A stretch of DNA of 64,000 nt, from contig PYIU01000003.1 in NCBI GenBank assembly GCA_003415625.1, positions 5,208,001-5,272,000 on the forward strand. Direction: 5' to 3'. Shown here one piece after another: positions 1 to 11,069 of the stretch (the stretch's first letter is position 1; each line of letters opens with the position of its first letter). The position numbers were made by a program, and so were the translations under genes. Under the pieces are notes generated by a model. It was not told the DNA's origin. It was given only the letters and a program-made list of their open reading frames with translations, and made no database searches. The DNA is from Aquanectria penicillioides (Eukaryota; Ascomycota; Sordariomycetes; Hypocreales; Nectriaceae).

Positions 1-483
1 CACTCGACGTCGCCTCATCGTTCCTAGAATTGGCCTGATGGGCTTGAACGACGCGGCCCGTGACTGTAAATGGCCTCCTGTTTTGATTTCAGCAGATGAT
101 ATCTTTATTTTGTGACACACCCGCGCCGTATCCATCGATTATTGTATGTGACACGGTGATTTCTTGATCGAAGCATCATCGAGGAATTGATGGAGTCGAA
201 TGAAATGAAAGAGAGCCGAGTGTCAATAATAGTTGGACCAAAGCCTTCGTTGTCGTAAAGCATATCTTTTCTAGTCACATTGTGTCAACATAATGTACAG
301 CCCTGGCTGGGATGTCATCAATCTGCATAGTCCATTCAAAACACAACCGTCAATTCATCTTGACCATATCTTGAGTGAAGGCAATTTGACTACCTGCGAA
401 GTGTAACTGTCCTTACCTTTAACTGGATTGTTCACCAGCTCCTGCCCAGACATTTGCTAGTCAAGTCCCTATTGATTCGCTCT
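1..483. other. intergenic / het-C 3' flank
   Basis: No coding sequence is supported here. The right part must contain the 3' untranslated region of the leftward het-C gene, whose stop codon is at 484-486. The rest is moderately AT-rich with no repeat or RNA gene that I can recognise. Confidence 0.6.
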
Positions 484-3442
484 CTACCAGCGGCGTTCGC
501 CTCCATATCCGTTTCCGCCGCCATACTCGTCCCGGCGCCCATATTCACCACCATAGCCTCCCTGACTCTGGCGCGCGTATTCATCGGCAGCGCCGCCTCC
601 GTATCCACCCTCGTCACGGCGTTCATGACCTCCGAAACCACCCTCCTCGCGGCGTTCATAGCCTCCACCTCCGTATCCGCCTTCCTCGCGGCGCTCATAT
701 CCACCACCACCACCGCCGTAGCCACCACCTCCAAATCCACCTTCTTCGCGGCGATCATGCCCACCACCGTAGCCACCACCACCACCGCCGCCGCCGTAGC
801 TGTGCTCCTCGCGACGTTCCTCGCGGCGTTCATAACCGCCTCCTCCGTAGCCGCCCTGGTCTTCATTGCTATCCCTTCGGCGGTGATGGCGGCGGCGATC
901 ATTATCATCGCCGTCATCATCGTCCTTGCGATGGTGGCGGCGGTTATCATCATCATCATCATCGCGGCGGTAGCCTCCACTCGAGCCATGGTGCTCTTGG
1001 CGCTCAGTACGCTGCTCGTAGCCACCACCATAGCTGGCATGAGTTTCCGTTCGCTGCTCATAGGAGTAGCTTTCAGTTCGTCGACTGTCGCTGGATTCCT
1101 GCTGCTCGTAGCGGTTGTACTCAGACCGCTGGCTCTCCTGTCTAGAGTCGCCAGACAGAGCACCGCCGAAAAGCGAAGAGGCGGCACCAAGGAAGCCACC
1201 CAGTCCGCCCTCTTCCTTCTGCTGTTGCTGAGAGGACTGAGGCATCTTGAATCCGGTGTTTTGCTCGACAAGGCCGGAGATGGCACCACTGGCGCCCTGG
1301 ATGATGGCATTGGCAGCAGCGCCGGCAATCTTATCTTCCATAGTTTCAGGCTCGCCGTAGAGCTTTCGCATCTTGAGCTTGCCTGCACAACCGTGGCCGT
1401 GGCCGGTATCCTGAACACCCTCCTTGTGGTTCTCGCCGTTCTGAACTCCATCACGAGTTAGCTTACGGCGGTAGTCTTCCTGAGTGCGCCCGCCTAGATC
1501 GTTCCACCACTCCTTGACAGTGTCGAAGCAGCGGTTGCGACCTTCGCGGACTCCTCGATCTCCTAGCTCACGCTGAGCGGGGTGATGCATGATGCCGTGC
1601 ACGATGGTGTCAAGAAGACGATCAACATCGACGCTCTCATCATCCATAGCATTCATGAGCTGGGGAACGACCCAGTGCACCATACCAGCGGCACATCGAC
1701 CGGCAATTTCATTGAGGATCTGGGTAGTTTGTCAGGGAATGAACATTTGTACGAGTTTGTAACGAAAAACCAAAAAAAAAAAAAAAAAGAGAGAGAAGAG
1801 AGAAGACTTCAAATTCTCAACTCGAAGGGGCTGACGACTTACGTTCGAGAAATGATCCTTGGAAAGCATGGAGTGGGTAGGGTCGGTAGAATTGTCATCA
1901 CTGAAGACGATGTGTTGCTCTCGCTCACTGCTCTGGATGATCTCATCGGAACCAGTCTTCAGCTCATTCTTGATCTGGCTGATAAGAGGGATGATGAAAG
2001 GAGCAATGAGAGAGAAGATGAAGACAGACAGTTGCTCCTCAAGCTGCTCAATAACCTTGGGAAGCACTGGGATCTTCTCAACGGCAGCAGAAATACTCTT
2101 CATGATATCATCGTGGAACTCAATGGCTGGCATAACCTGTCGGAATGCGTCCTGGATGTAACGAGTGAACTCCTCAGGCTCCCGAGGAGAAACGGAGACA
2201 TTCTGCATCTGAGCCTGGGTAGCATTAGACTGGAGCTCATCAATGCGGTCGCTTTGGTGCTTGTTGCCAAAGATACCATCGGGGATCTTGTCAAGAAGGT
2301 CTCGCAGCATGCTAGTGTCGGAGTGACTGCCCTCTTGGAGAGTTCCCTCAAGCTCATCGATCTCATTCTGGGTAAGCTTGTCGGAGACTGCGCAGCCATT
2401 AGCTAGAGCGACGGTGCTAGTTGCGTTCGACAAACCCACCTTCACCAGTAACAGAGTGCAGGAAATCAACACCACCAAAGGTACCAGTAACAATGGGGTA
2501 CACGGATTGGCGAGCACCTTCGAGATCTATTTTGGTGTCTCGTCCAACGTGAGGGAAAACATCACGCTCACCCATCTCGATCAAGGCAAGTTCGCAGTAG
2601 TTGCTGTGAGCAAAGAAATCTGAAAACTGTTAGCCTTGGCAAGGATAAAAATCTAGGGAGTTTGGGAGGTGAGTTGTAAGGGTACCAACCTTCAAGGCAG
2701 TGGAGTCCAGTTCCCATGAGACGGAGGGCCTCATACTTATCAGCCTTCCTCTTATCTTCACCGTAGCGGCGGCCAAGTTGGATAGCCTTGGAAAAGAGCT
2801 CCCTGACTAGCTTGGCCGAAGTCATAATATTGGCACGCTCATTGGCAATGTAGTTTTTCATGCCCGATTCGGGGTCGACGGAAAGCTCTCGTCGCTCGTC
2901 AATGGGACCACGGAGACGACGGTCATACTGGCGGGCATCAACGTTGTCCGCGTAGTCTTTAGGGTTATCGATGTGCTCCTCGGGGCGATAACAACCCAGT
3001 CGCTCCGAGGTAACCTCGAACTCGCCCGATCCGTAACCGAAGGTCATAAAACCAAGCACGCAGAGCAGGAGACGGATGGCCTCGGCAGAGACGGACTTGA
3101 CGGTACCGACATCGACGGCCTGGGAGTAATCTCGGAGCCAGTTGCCGAAGTAGACGCGCGAAACAGTAAGCTTATTGAACTTCTTGCCGTTCAAGGCACG
3201 AGCCATGGTGAGGGTGAGCAGAGCATCTTCGATATCGCCGTGTCGCCCTATAGCGGGTTATCAGTACATGTGGCCGGGGTTGTCAGTGGGTGGAACAAGT
3301 TCGCCTCTGGCGACTTACAGTTTTGGCCCTCGACCTTGGAGATGGAGGCAATGTTTCCAGCACCGAAGGCAAAGGCTGGCGAGGCCAGACAGACGAGGAT
3401 GACGAGCCCCACCAGGAGGCCGGGAGACCTGAAGCCGGACAT
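484..3442 (-). CDS. het-c: Het-C heterokaryon-incompatibility family protein
   Basis: Five exons: 3442-3319, 3247-2690, 2619-2440, 2387-1843 and 1719-484. All junctions keep frame, giving 880 residues. Residues 1 to about 26 form a signal peptide (MSGFRSPGLLVGL start, then Ala-rich to AFAFGAGN). The family core follows: NWRHGDIED immediately after intron 1, then TVSRVYFGNWLRDYSQAVD and the GCYRPEEHIDNPKDY block. A hydrophobic stretch near residue 440 (FIFSLIAPFIIPLI) could be membrane-embedded. From about residue 700 to the end the protein is Gly/Tyr/Arg/Glu-rich with repeated GGYERREEGG units, the glycine-rich tail typical of Het-C. In Neurospora, het-c alleles cause vegetative incompatibility after cell fusion; whether this copy has that role is inferred. 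Intron 4 (1720-1842) contains a 17-18-nt A tract. The start was chosen because it supplies the signal peptide. Family assignment is very secure. Confidence 0.95.
490..1030 (-). repeat. Gly-rich coding repeat of Het-C
   Basis: The last ~180 codons of het-C are an imperfect tandem array of Gly/Tyr-rich units, each ending in an ERREEGG-like motif (for example GGGGYERREEGGYGG and GGFGGHERRDEGGYGG). The DNA is correspondingly repetitive (cctcc/cgtagcc and ctcgcggcg words on the + strand). Such arrays expand and contract readily. Long open frames on the opposite strand are a by-product of this composition. Confidence 0.85.
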
Positions 3443-6122
3443 TGCTGGGTGATCCGTTCTTCAAGAGCTGGGGATAGTTCCCAGAGAGGGGATGAGGGAG
3501 GGAATACGAAGGTAGTGAAAGAGGGAGACCCCAATCGATCTGGCGAGAGGGGAATGGGTATAGAGTAAGTGGTGCTTGGAGGGAAGCGGGAAGAGGAGAG
3601 GGAAGAAAAGAAGTAAAAGCTGGGAGAAAGGAAGAGGTGGAGGTGGAGGAAGAGGGGCTGTCTGAGCTGAGGGGCAAGTGACGCAGCGTTCAGCTGGCGC
3701 GGATCGAGGTGGTGCAAGCCATGGCAATGAATAGCTGCACAAACAGGACCTGGGTCCAACCAAAAACCGGGAACTCAAGCACCAACACCACGAAAACGAT
3801 CAGAAGCAGCTGCAGATTACTGGTTGTCGGGTCCCCTGGACCAATCTAGACGATACGGGCCCCCTCCCTGGTTTGCGTCTGTTCCAGTTTCTGACGAGCT
3901 TCTGATTTAATGCACGCTTGAGGCACTGACCCGGCACATTCTTCGGGGGGCACTATGGTGACCGCGAGCCTGTAATTCGCCAAAGTTGATGGTAAGCATG
4001 AAATTATACGCGCCCGGGGTCTGCGACGGCTTGCTTAGGACTTTAGTGTGAAGAGGAATGGAGGATGGAGGGGCACTGGAACGAGGGAGCTTCGGAAAGC
4101 TGCAGTGGGTCTCGTATCTTGTTTGTGTGAGAGAGAGTCGGAGGTTGGAGTGGAGGTCTTGGTGCCCGGCAGTTGTGTGGTGCTCCCATACACGTATCAA
4201 GTACCTCGCCCCTCCATCTGGTGCCGTGTGCTCGTGCGTAACGGGTACGAGAGACAGCGTAAGGCCCTACAACCAGGGTCTGTGACATGTGTGTGTGCAT
4301 GTTGCGGCGATCGTCCGTCATTTGAAGCTTGCTGGTGAGGGGCAGACCCCAAGCCCCGCCACCCACGCGACGCTCGGGGACTGGCTTGGGCCTCAGAGGG
4401 GTTGGTCGGTGAAGCCAAAACATGGTGGATTGGCAGAGCTTTTAGTCTCAGGCTCCATGTGAAGCATGCCGGATTCTTCCCAGGAGAGTAGACCATTGCA
4501 GTCTAAAAAGAGCAACAAGTCACTAGAAGTTCAATGAGAATACACTGTAAAATTGGGAATAGGTAGAGCGTGCCGTACTCAAGACCAACCAAGCGCAAGT
4601 TTGCTGTTTGGCCAAGAGAGGGAGACGAGGAGAGGAGAGGGACACGGCCAGACAGGCCGTCTCAGGTATCACGTGTGGGATTTGTACGTACCACTGAGCT
4701 CCCCCTCACCTCACTGAAACGGGTCTCATGGGGAACCTCAACAAGTGCTGGCCATGACATTGATTAGGATGCAGAGCCATACTTGTGCTGGATCTGAAGC
4801 TGGCTTGACCTCTGGAGAATAATATTTGCAGTTAAAACCTGGTGCCTGCCATAGGATTGGGGACCTGTACACCTTTATACTCTCATGGAGGTAGGGATGG
4901 AAGCTCCAATTCAGATCACCCTCTTCCATTCTGGCTTGGTGTGTTCCAATCCATCAAGGTGCCTCTCTTAATCCAAGTGGAACCGGCATGGTGTATCCGG
5001 TTTGGTGCGTCATCCTAGAATCGATCTTCTCTTCGCTTTTGAATATAGAGCCTCCTCTATAGATGGGTCTGCTGTGTGCAGGAGGACGCCTATGCCCTTG
5101 CTTCTACGTGATGCGCAGTCCAAGGGTTCAACCGTGCGATAAGTGGCTGGTGTGACAACGACAGATGTGCCGCAAGCAATTGGGCAAGAGTAAAAACGAA
5201 ATAGACCCCGATGGGACTGATTGCAGTAAGCCAAGGCTACCGCAATGTTTTGGTCTGCTTGTTCGCCTCGAATCATCCCATCTCCCGTGACAGTTTTTCA
5301 ACTTCTGACAGCTCCCAGAGACACCAGATCCTGGCCATTTCTGGACTTCGTGATCAAGGATAGACACTGCGTCCCATCTGTAAAGCGCTATGGACTTCTA
5401 ATCGAGGGGGATACTTCAGCCGAAGACACCCCAAACTTGGAGACTGCGGTGAAGCATCGGTGAAATTTGTGACCATAATGGGGACGTATTTTGATACCGA
5501 GCTGTGTGCGGAAAAGTCGACAGTGATGGGGCTCGCGACTTGGCTCCAACGCTGGCTCCATATGACCATGGGCGAGCTCGTAGCCCACGAGATGCCTGAG
5601 ACATGTCTATGGGTTCTGCAACTATGGGGAGCTGTGTCGATGTCGGCAAATCGGTGGCGAGCAGACGCATTGTGGTTTCTAGACGAGCAGAGTTGGAGAT
5701 GTGATGGATTTCTTAGGCACAGTTGTTTGGTATCAGTCATTGCGAGCACAAGCATAAACGCGCCAAGACGAATTGAGAAATGCGTAGGCTTCTGCTTCTC
5801 AGGCCATATTTTTTACTGAGAACAACTCTAGCGGGATTGTGGCTGCGTGGGCAAACCTGTGCTTGCCTGTTCTGACGAAGGATGAACGTGCGGGAAACAC
5901 GAGTGAGCGATTGTTCTGGCAGGCACAGTTGTCGTGGGTGGGTGAAGAACTTGATTGGGAGGAACAGTGCAGTATCAGCTTCCAAAAGGGACGACCCAGC
6001 TTCTTCGGGCTTGGATGGATCACAGAGCTGGTTTACTTGCTTTAGCGGGCGTCAGTATGAATAGAACACCATCACCAACCGCTATCACCACTGCTGGCCG
6101 TATGCGAGGGCTTCAGAGAGTT

Positions 6123-6152
6123 TGGGCGAACCTGGGCGAACCTGGGCGAACC
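6123..6152. repeat. 10-bp tandem repeat, 3 copies
   Basis: Three perfect head-to-tail copies of TGGGCGAACC. The unit occurs nowhere else that I noticed and lies in the gene-poor stretch. Confidence 0.9.
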
Positions 6153-7186
6153 CTGCACTCCCTTACGAAGTCCTTGGCCCGTTTCCGAAGGCGACCGCCG
6201 CATGTTCAGCGTTGGGGAGACGAGGAGGGGGGGAAGGCAGCAGCACGGCACTGCTGGCCCTTCAGAACCTGGAGGGCCGAGGCTGCCGTCAATCACTTAG
6301 TGGCCTTCGGACTTGGATCGGCCACCGCCCTAAAGGCCGACCTGCTGTACCACCACCGTTGCGCGACTTGGGGGGGGAGCCCAAGAGCCTCAGGCTTCGC
6401 GAGGAGGTGGACGAGGCTTGGACCCCGGAAGACGACTCTGAGACGCTTCCAGCGGACAGACAGTCTGGGCAGCTTTGTTGGGCAGTGCTGTGCCCGAGCC
6501 TGTGTCGTGCTGAAATGTACAGGGCGAGGGCGAAGGCGCTGGAATGACCCCGCCCGGGCAGGCCAGTGCTGACAGCGCATTGGACACAGGTAGGGCCAGT
6601 GTGACACTGGACTGACTGGGCCTGGGCAGCATCGCCCCAATGAAGTCGGTGGACTGCTGCACAATCTCCCTAAGCGCCCTAGAGACACCTTCGCCCAAGG
6701 CGCTAAAACTGTCTCCAGGAGAGTCGTTTAGAGGTATCACTGAAGCATCAGGACAAGGACGCGCCGGTTGGCGAGGTCCTGACCGTGGGCTATAGGAGGT
6801 CCTGGAGCGCAAACTCGACATGCACCAACAGCGATCAGGTAAAGAAATCACCTGCACAAGCAAAATCGACCATGAAGACGAGACAGAAAAGGCGACGACG
6901 CGACACGAGGAGCATCGGTCATAGTCGAATACGTAGAATATACATGGCGACATGGCGAGGGGACTCGGAGTGACAAAGCTGTCCGTCACCATACCATGAC
7001 ACGGGTGCTGGCTCCTGCAGCAGTAGTAGGCTGCGGGAGACGGGGCGGCAGAGCCTAGGGTGCCCGAGGCTGCTGGCTACTGGCCACTGACCAGTCAGCA
7101 GGAGTCGGGGGGCTGTGGGTTAGCAGTGGGCTGGTAGATGCCCAGGCCTGGCCAGTTGAGACCATGTGGATGTGAGTTGAGGTGAG

Positions 7187-7229
7187 GCGAGGCGAGGCAC
7201 GGCAAGGCGAGGCACGGCAAGGCGAGGCA
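7187..7229. repeat. 15-bp imperfect tandem repeat
   Basis: A GGCGAGGCACGGCAA-type unit is repeated about 2.5 times, flanked by more GAGGCGAGG words. It is a local low-complexity expansion with no coding potential that I can support. Confidence 0.8.
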
Positions 7230-7970
7230 GAGGTCGGAGAGGTAGGAGGAGACAGAGTAGGAAACTGTCCTCTCCCCGTTTTGTGTGCCCGGTGACCCGA
7301 TGATGTTCATGGACACAAGATATGTTGCAACTGAAGATCGAGTGGGCTGGTGAGGGAGTGCCGCTGATCTGGAGCAACAGTAATACGTGAAGCAGTTGCG
7401 CTGCAAATCCAACGCTGGCTGCGACCCGAGGTGGTGAAGGCGGCGACGTTGGAGATGAGGCGCTGGAAGCTCGCTGTAAGGGGCGCTGAGGTTGAGGTTC
7501 AGCGGGAGCCCAGTGAGGTCGCTGAAGCGCCCAAAATCGGAGAGCTCAGTGAGGCTTCCAGAGATGCGGGCGGATGAGGAGCGACTGTTGCGCCAGGGCC
7601 GTTTGGGCGGTCCAGCGCGGCTGTACCGATTATCGGTCCTGGGGGCCCGTTTTGTGATTTTTGGGGGAGGGTCCTATCTGTTGTGGCGGACGGGCATCAT
7701 GGTGCGCTGTCCCTTAGGTCTCCCCAAAATGGAGGCCCCCGCTCATCGCTTGTGGGAGACTGCTTGCCTGAAAGAGGGCATGTCAGGCAATGGAAAATTT
7801 GCGGTTGTGCGCTGAGCTGTGCGGGGGTCACGGAAACAGAGGGCTAGAGGGGGGAGCCCCGAGGCACAGTGAGCCAGTGGTAGGTCGAGCAGCCCACTGC
7901 AGCTGCCGCTTTGCGGCCTCTTCAGGACGGGCCATGACAGACCACGACGGGGGTAGGTTGCCAGCTCTTT

Positions 7971-8163
7971 TTTTTTTTTTTTTTTTTTTGTCCCAGCGAC
8001 GCGCTGGGAGGGGATGGGCGTTTTTTTTTTTTTACTCAGAGGGAGCAAGGGGGTCTGAGGAGGGGGGCAGCACCGGCCTGGGGGCGCCTTAGGAGGGGTC
8101 TCCCACGGGCGGGGGGGTCACTCACTGAGCCACTTTCTGGGCCTTGATGGTTTTTTTTTTTTT
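7971..8163. promoter_or_regulatory. three poly-T tracts upstream of HMG gene
   Basis: Runs of about 19, 12 and 13 T residues lie 400-600 bp before the HMG-box start codon. Long poly(dA:dT) tracts disfavour nucleosomes and commonly mark fungal promoters, so a role in opening this promoter is plausible. The tracts are seen directly; the function is inferred. Confidence 0.45.
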
Positions 8164-8565
8164 ACCCATTCCCAGGTCGCCCACCCACCCGCGCTCACTG
8201 ACTGACTGATTGCGCACGACGGCAGTCCCTACTTATTCAGCGCACCGCCCACCCCCAGCCCCCGACTTGTTTTTCCCCCGTTCTTCAGCACTCCCTCAAC
8301 CCTCATCCCCCCTCAGTCCCCCCCTCATCCCCCAAAACCACTGGAGCATCACCATCATCACAGCGCACGCTCAACACTCAGTACTGCCCTGCAATCCAGT
8401 TTCACTCGCGCTTTCACCCATCACAACAATCGCCTTAAAACCGCCCGCCTGTTGTCTAAAAGGAACCATCCCAACAGGAGATTCCTAGCCACCATCGCGC
8501 CCTGAGAAATTACCAGGTCGCAAAAAAAACACAAACGCGCCCACCAACTCTCTCATCAAGACGCA

Positions 8566-10264
8566 ATGCCTCGCCCTAAGAAGTCGGCCGAGCCCAAGGC
8601 TGTTCCCGCTCCTGTCGTCCCCGCGGCTCCCATCGCCGCTGTCCCTGCTCCCATGCTTCCTGTGCCTCTCCCCGCGACTATTGTGCCTCCTCAGCCCTCG
8701 GCTGTTCCTCAGCGCGTTGTCGACAACGACAGCTTCCTGCGAGTCCGCGATTCGGTAAGTCCTTGACACTTCAGTCTCTCATGTCCTTTTCGCTACCCCC
8801 CATCCTCTCGTATCACCCGGGCATCCTGCCGCACTGTCTGGAGGCACTCTCGCGCTCCAGACTAGATCGCGACCGCAAAGGCCTGAAATCGCCTCATGGA
8901 TGCGACTTGATCTCCCAAGGTCAATTGGAGACCCAGTTCTCGCAAATGCTGCGAGAATGGGCTCACCTTTGTCTGCGGTTTGCAGCTATCTTGCGGTAGC
9001 CACTTACACGCGACACTCTGCTCCCTCACCCGCATGATCTTGCGAGAAATGCGCCTTTCGAGCGAGAGCGCATTTCCAAGAAACCCCTCTATGGCAATTT
9101 TGCCCACCCTCGAAACTGATCATGAGTCTTTTTTCTGCTGTTGCACAAAGTCCGGCTCAGATTCTTGCAAGGCAAGAGCAAGACGCGCTGCAGTTCGCTT
9201 CTTGTTTACAACCGCCTCGCGCCTTGCGGCTCCGGTGGACTTCTGGGCCCTGAGCCGCCAAGGAGCTATGGCCACCGCGACCTGAGGAGCTCAGCTCCTC
9301 AGCTCAAGGTCCCCAGCACAGCTCTCCACTACATTACACCATGCTCCACTCACTACCCCATCACCGTTGTTGCTTTAATTCTTTTGTTGGACTCGACGCG
9401 CCGCGCTTGACCGTTATGATGGCCTATAGCTAACCATGTCTCCCATAGGCTGTTGGTCGTTTGACCACCATCTTGGAGCTTCTCCGCTCCTTCACTGCCG
9501 ACTATGTTCGCCAGACCAACCTGCTCCTTGGTGAGCCTACTGCTGAGGGTGCCCACGGCGATATCCTTGCCAACTTCGAGCAGGCTGCTGCCCAGCTCAT
9601 CATGCCCGTCCCTGAGATGGCCCCTCCCGTTGAGGAGAAGAAGGAGCGCAAGAAGCGCACCATCGACCCCAACGCCCCCAAGCGTCCCTTGACCCCCTAC
9701 TTCCTCTACATGCAGCACGCTCGCTCCATCATCGCCAACGACCTTGGCGCTGAGGCCCCCAAGGGTGCCGTCCAGGAGGAGGGTCAGCGACGATGGGCTC
9801 ACATGGGTCCTCATGAGAAGCAGGGCTGGAATAACGCTTACCAGTACAACCTCCGTCTCTACAACGCTCGTGTCCACTCCTACAAGAACGGCAACCCCCA
9901 TGCCAAGACCATGACCGACGAGGAGGCTCTCAAGTATGCTGAGGACTACAGCATCCCCATGCCCGAGCTCAAGGACGTCTCCCAGGCCGAGGCTCCCGCC
10001 AATGACCAGGAGGCCATTGCCGAGCAGCTTCAGCAGGTCGCTGCTGCTCCCGGTGGTGAAGAAGACGAGACCGCTACTAAGACTCCCAAGAAGGCTACTG
10101 GTGGACGCAAGCGCAAGACTGCTACTCCTGCCGCTGATGCCGAGACCAAGGTTGCCGCCACTCCTGCCAGCCCCGATAAGAAGCGACGGCGCACATCAAC
10201 CAAGGCCGCAGAGCCTCAAGATGAGCCCAAGAAGTCTGGACGCAAGAAGGCTAAGGGCAACTAA
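8566..10264 (+). CDS. HMG-box chromatin protein (Hmo1/HmbC-like)
   Basis: Two exons, 8566-8754 and 9449-10264, joined in phase 0, give 334 residues. Exon 1 encodes MPRPKKS followed by a Pro/Ala-rich segment. Exon 2 continues with a helical region (AVGRLTTILELLRSF), then a Lys-rich linker and an HMG box from about residue 135 (PNAPKRPLTPYFLYMQ) to about 205. The C-terminal third is Lys/Ala/Thr-rich with AT-hook-like GGRKRK and KKSGRKK patches, typical of linker or architectural chromatin proteins. It should bend DNA in the nucleus; an Hmo1-like role at highly transcribed genes is a family-level inference. The 694-nt intron is roughly ten times the usual length in this window, with a TAGCTAACC branch site 15-25 nt before the acceptor. 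Confidence 0.88.
8755..9448 (+). other. 694-nt intron with inverted repeats
   Basis: The intron of the HMG-box gene starts GTAAGT and ends CCATAG with a CTAAC branch site. It contains two clean inverted repeats: TTCTCGCA/TGCGAGAA at 8937-8957 (5-nt loop) and CTGAGGAGCT/AGCTCCTCAG at 9282-9302 (1-nt spacer). I looked for box C/D snoRNA motifs and found no convincing pair. Confidence 0.7.
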
Positions 10265-10713
10265 GCTGTTTCTTTCTTCTGGGTCTTATCTTGACTACCC
10301 ATGGTTTGATGACTACTCCCCGTTGAGCTCCTGTGATGTTTGGTGACAGGAAGCATGATACCTTGGGCGAGTGAGGTGTGGACCGGGTTTTTGCCTGTTC
10401 TCTTTTTATACTATCTCGGTGTTTGGGAGGGGCCTCTCGTTTAGTGTTTTTGTGTTGCTTGGGAGGGTTTTACTCGGGGCCGTATGCACCAAATAAAAAC
10501 ACCGGAGGCACGGCCAAGGATGGGAGGAGTCTCGGTGACGGAGTGAGACGGTTTGGGTCGCAGGCAGGAGGAGGTCCCTGCTATGTTGTGTACGTTTTGT
10601 TTCGTCTCGGTCGCTGTATTTATCACAGTTGAGCTGGCTATGCCGTAATGAGAGCAACGATCTTGGAATCTACATCATTAAAGAACAATATGCTTTCAGA
10701 ATAGTGTGCATCT

Positions 10714-10752
<39 letters not shown>

Positions 10753-11069
10753 CCAATCGTAACATGTGTGTGTATGTATATCTAAGAATACAGCGATATA
10801 AATGATGCCCCAAGTGATTGAAAATATGGTTGAGCAGTCCCCATTGGATCCTGGCTTTTCGAGAGAGAAGCTTATGGTATCATCATTCAAGTCTTGCCTA
10901 TCCAGCAGAACAAACACGCTCGACTTGGCTCATCTTTGGCCGGTTATCTCACCGCTGGGAGCTCCAAGTGCAACCCCAACCCGTACAAGGACCTGGGGAC
11001 CAAACCCTCCAACATCACCATCGCTTCGTAACCCCTTCTAGGACAAGTTGCTCCGGTATCTCCTTGCTC
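10265..11069. other. convergent intergenic region, HMG gene / urease
   Basis: This is the 3' side of both the HMG-box gene and urease. The only notable element is a (TG)n microsatellite. No gene is supported. Confidence 0.6.
10716..10747. repeat. (TG)n microsatellite
   Basis: About 16 TG dinucleotides with one interruption near the right end (TGCGTG). It lies between convergent genes and is likely length-polymorphic between strains. Confidence 0.95.

Larger units (their letters stand above)
3443..8565. other. long gene-poor intergenic region
   Basis: About 5.1 kb between het-C and the HMG-box gene without a reading frame I would defend. 3443-3780 is the het-C 5' side (purine-rich on the + strand). 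The middle is GC-rich and broken into short open frames on both strands with no family motif. It holds small tandem repeats at 6123-6152 and 7187-7229. The right end carries three long T tracts (about 7971-7989, 8022-8033, 8151-8163) followed by C/T-rich DNA leading into the HMG gene, presumably its promoter and leader. A long non-coding transcript is possible but nothing in the sequence shows it. Confidence 0.6.

Noticed and set aside
454..1461. 335-codon open frame on the + strand opposite het-C
   Set aside because: It is the antisense of the Gly-rich het-C tail. Its Ala/Val/Thr/Ile bias is a direct mirror of the repeat, and it has no domain.
5955..6572. 205-codon open frame in the het-C/HMG gap
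   Set aside because: The composition is Arg/Trp/Ala-rich as expected from GC-rich random DNA. It crosses the 10-bp tandem repeat and shows no family motif or splice context.
6390..6992. 200-codon minus-strand open frame in the same gap
   Set aside because: A few stretches look protein-like, but there is no recognisable motif, and it overlaps the other candidate in the opposite strand.
9353..9901. 182-codon open frame antisense to the HMG-box exon
   Set aside because: It is a codon-bias shadow of the conserved HMG box on the + strand.
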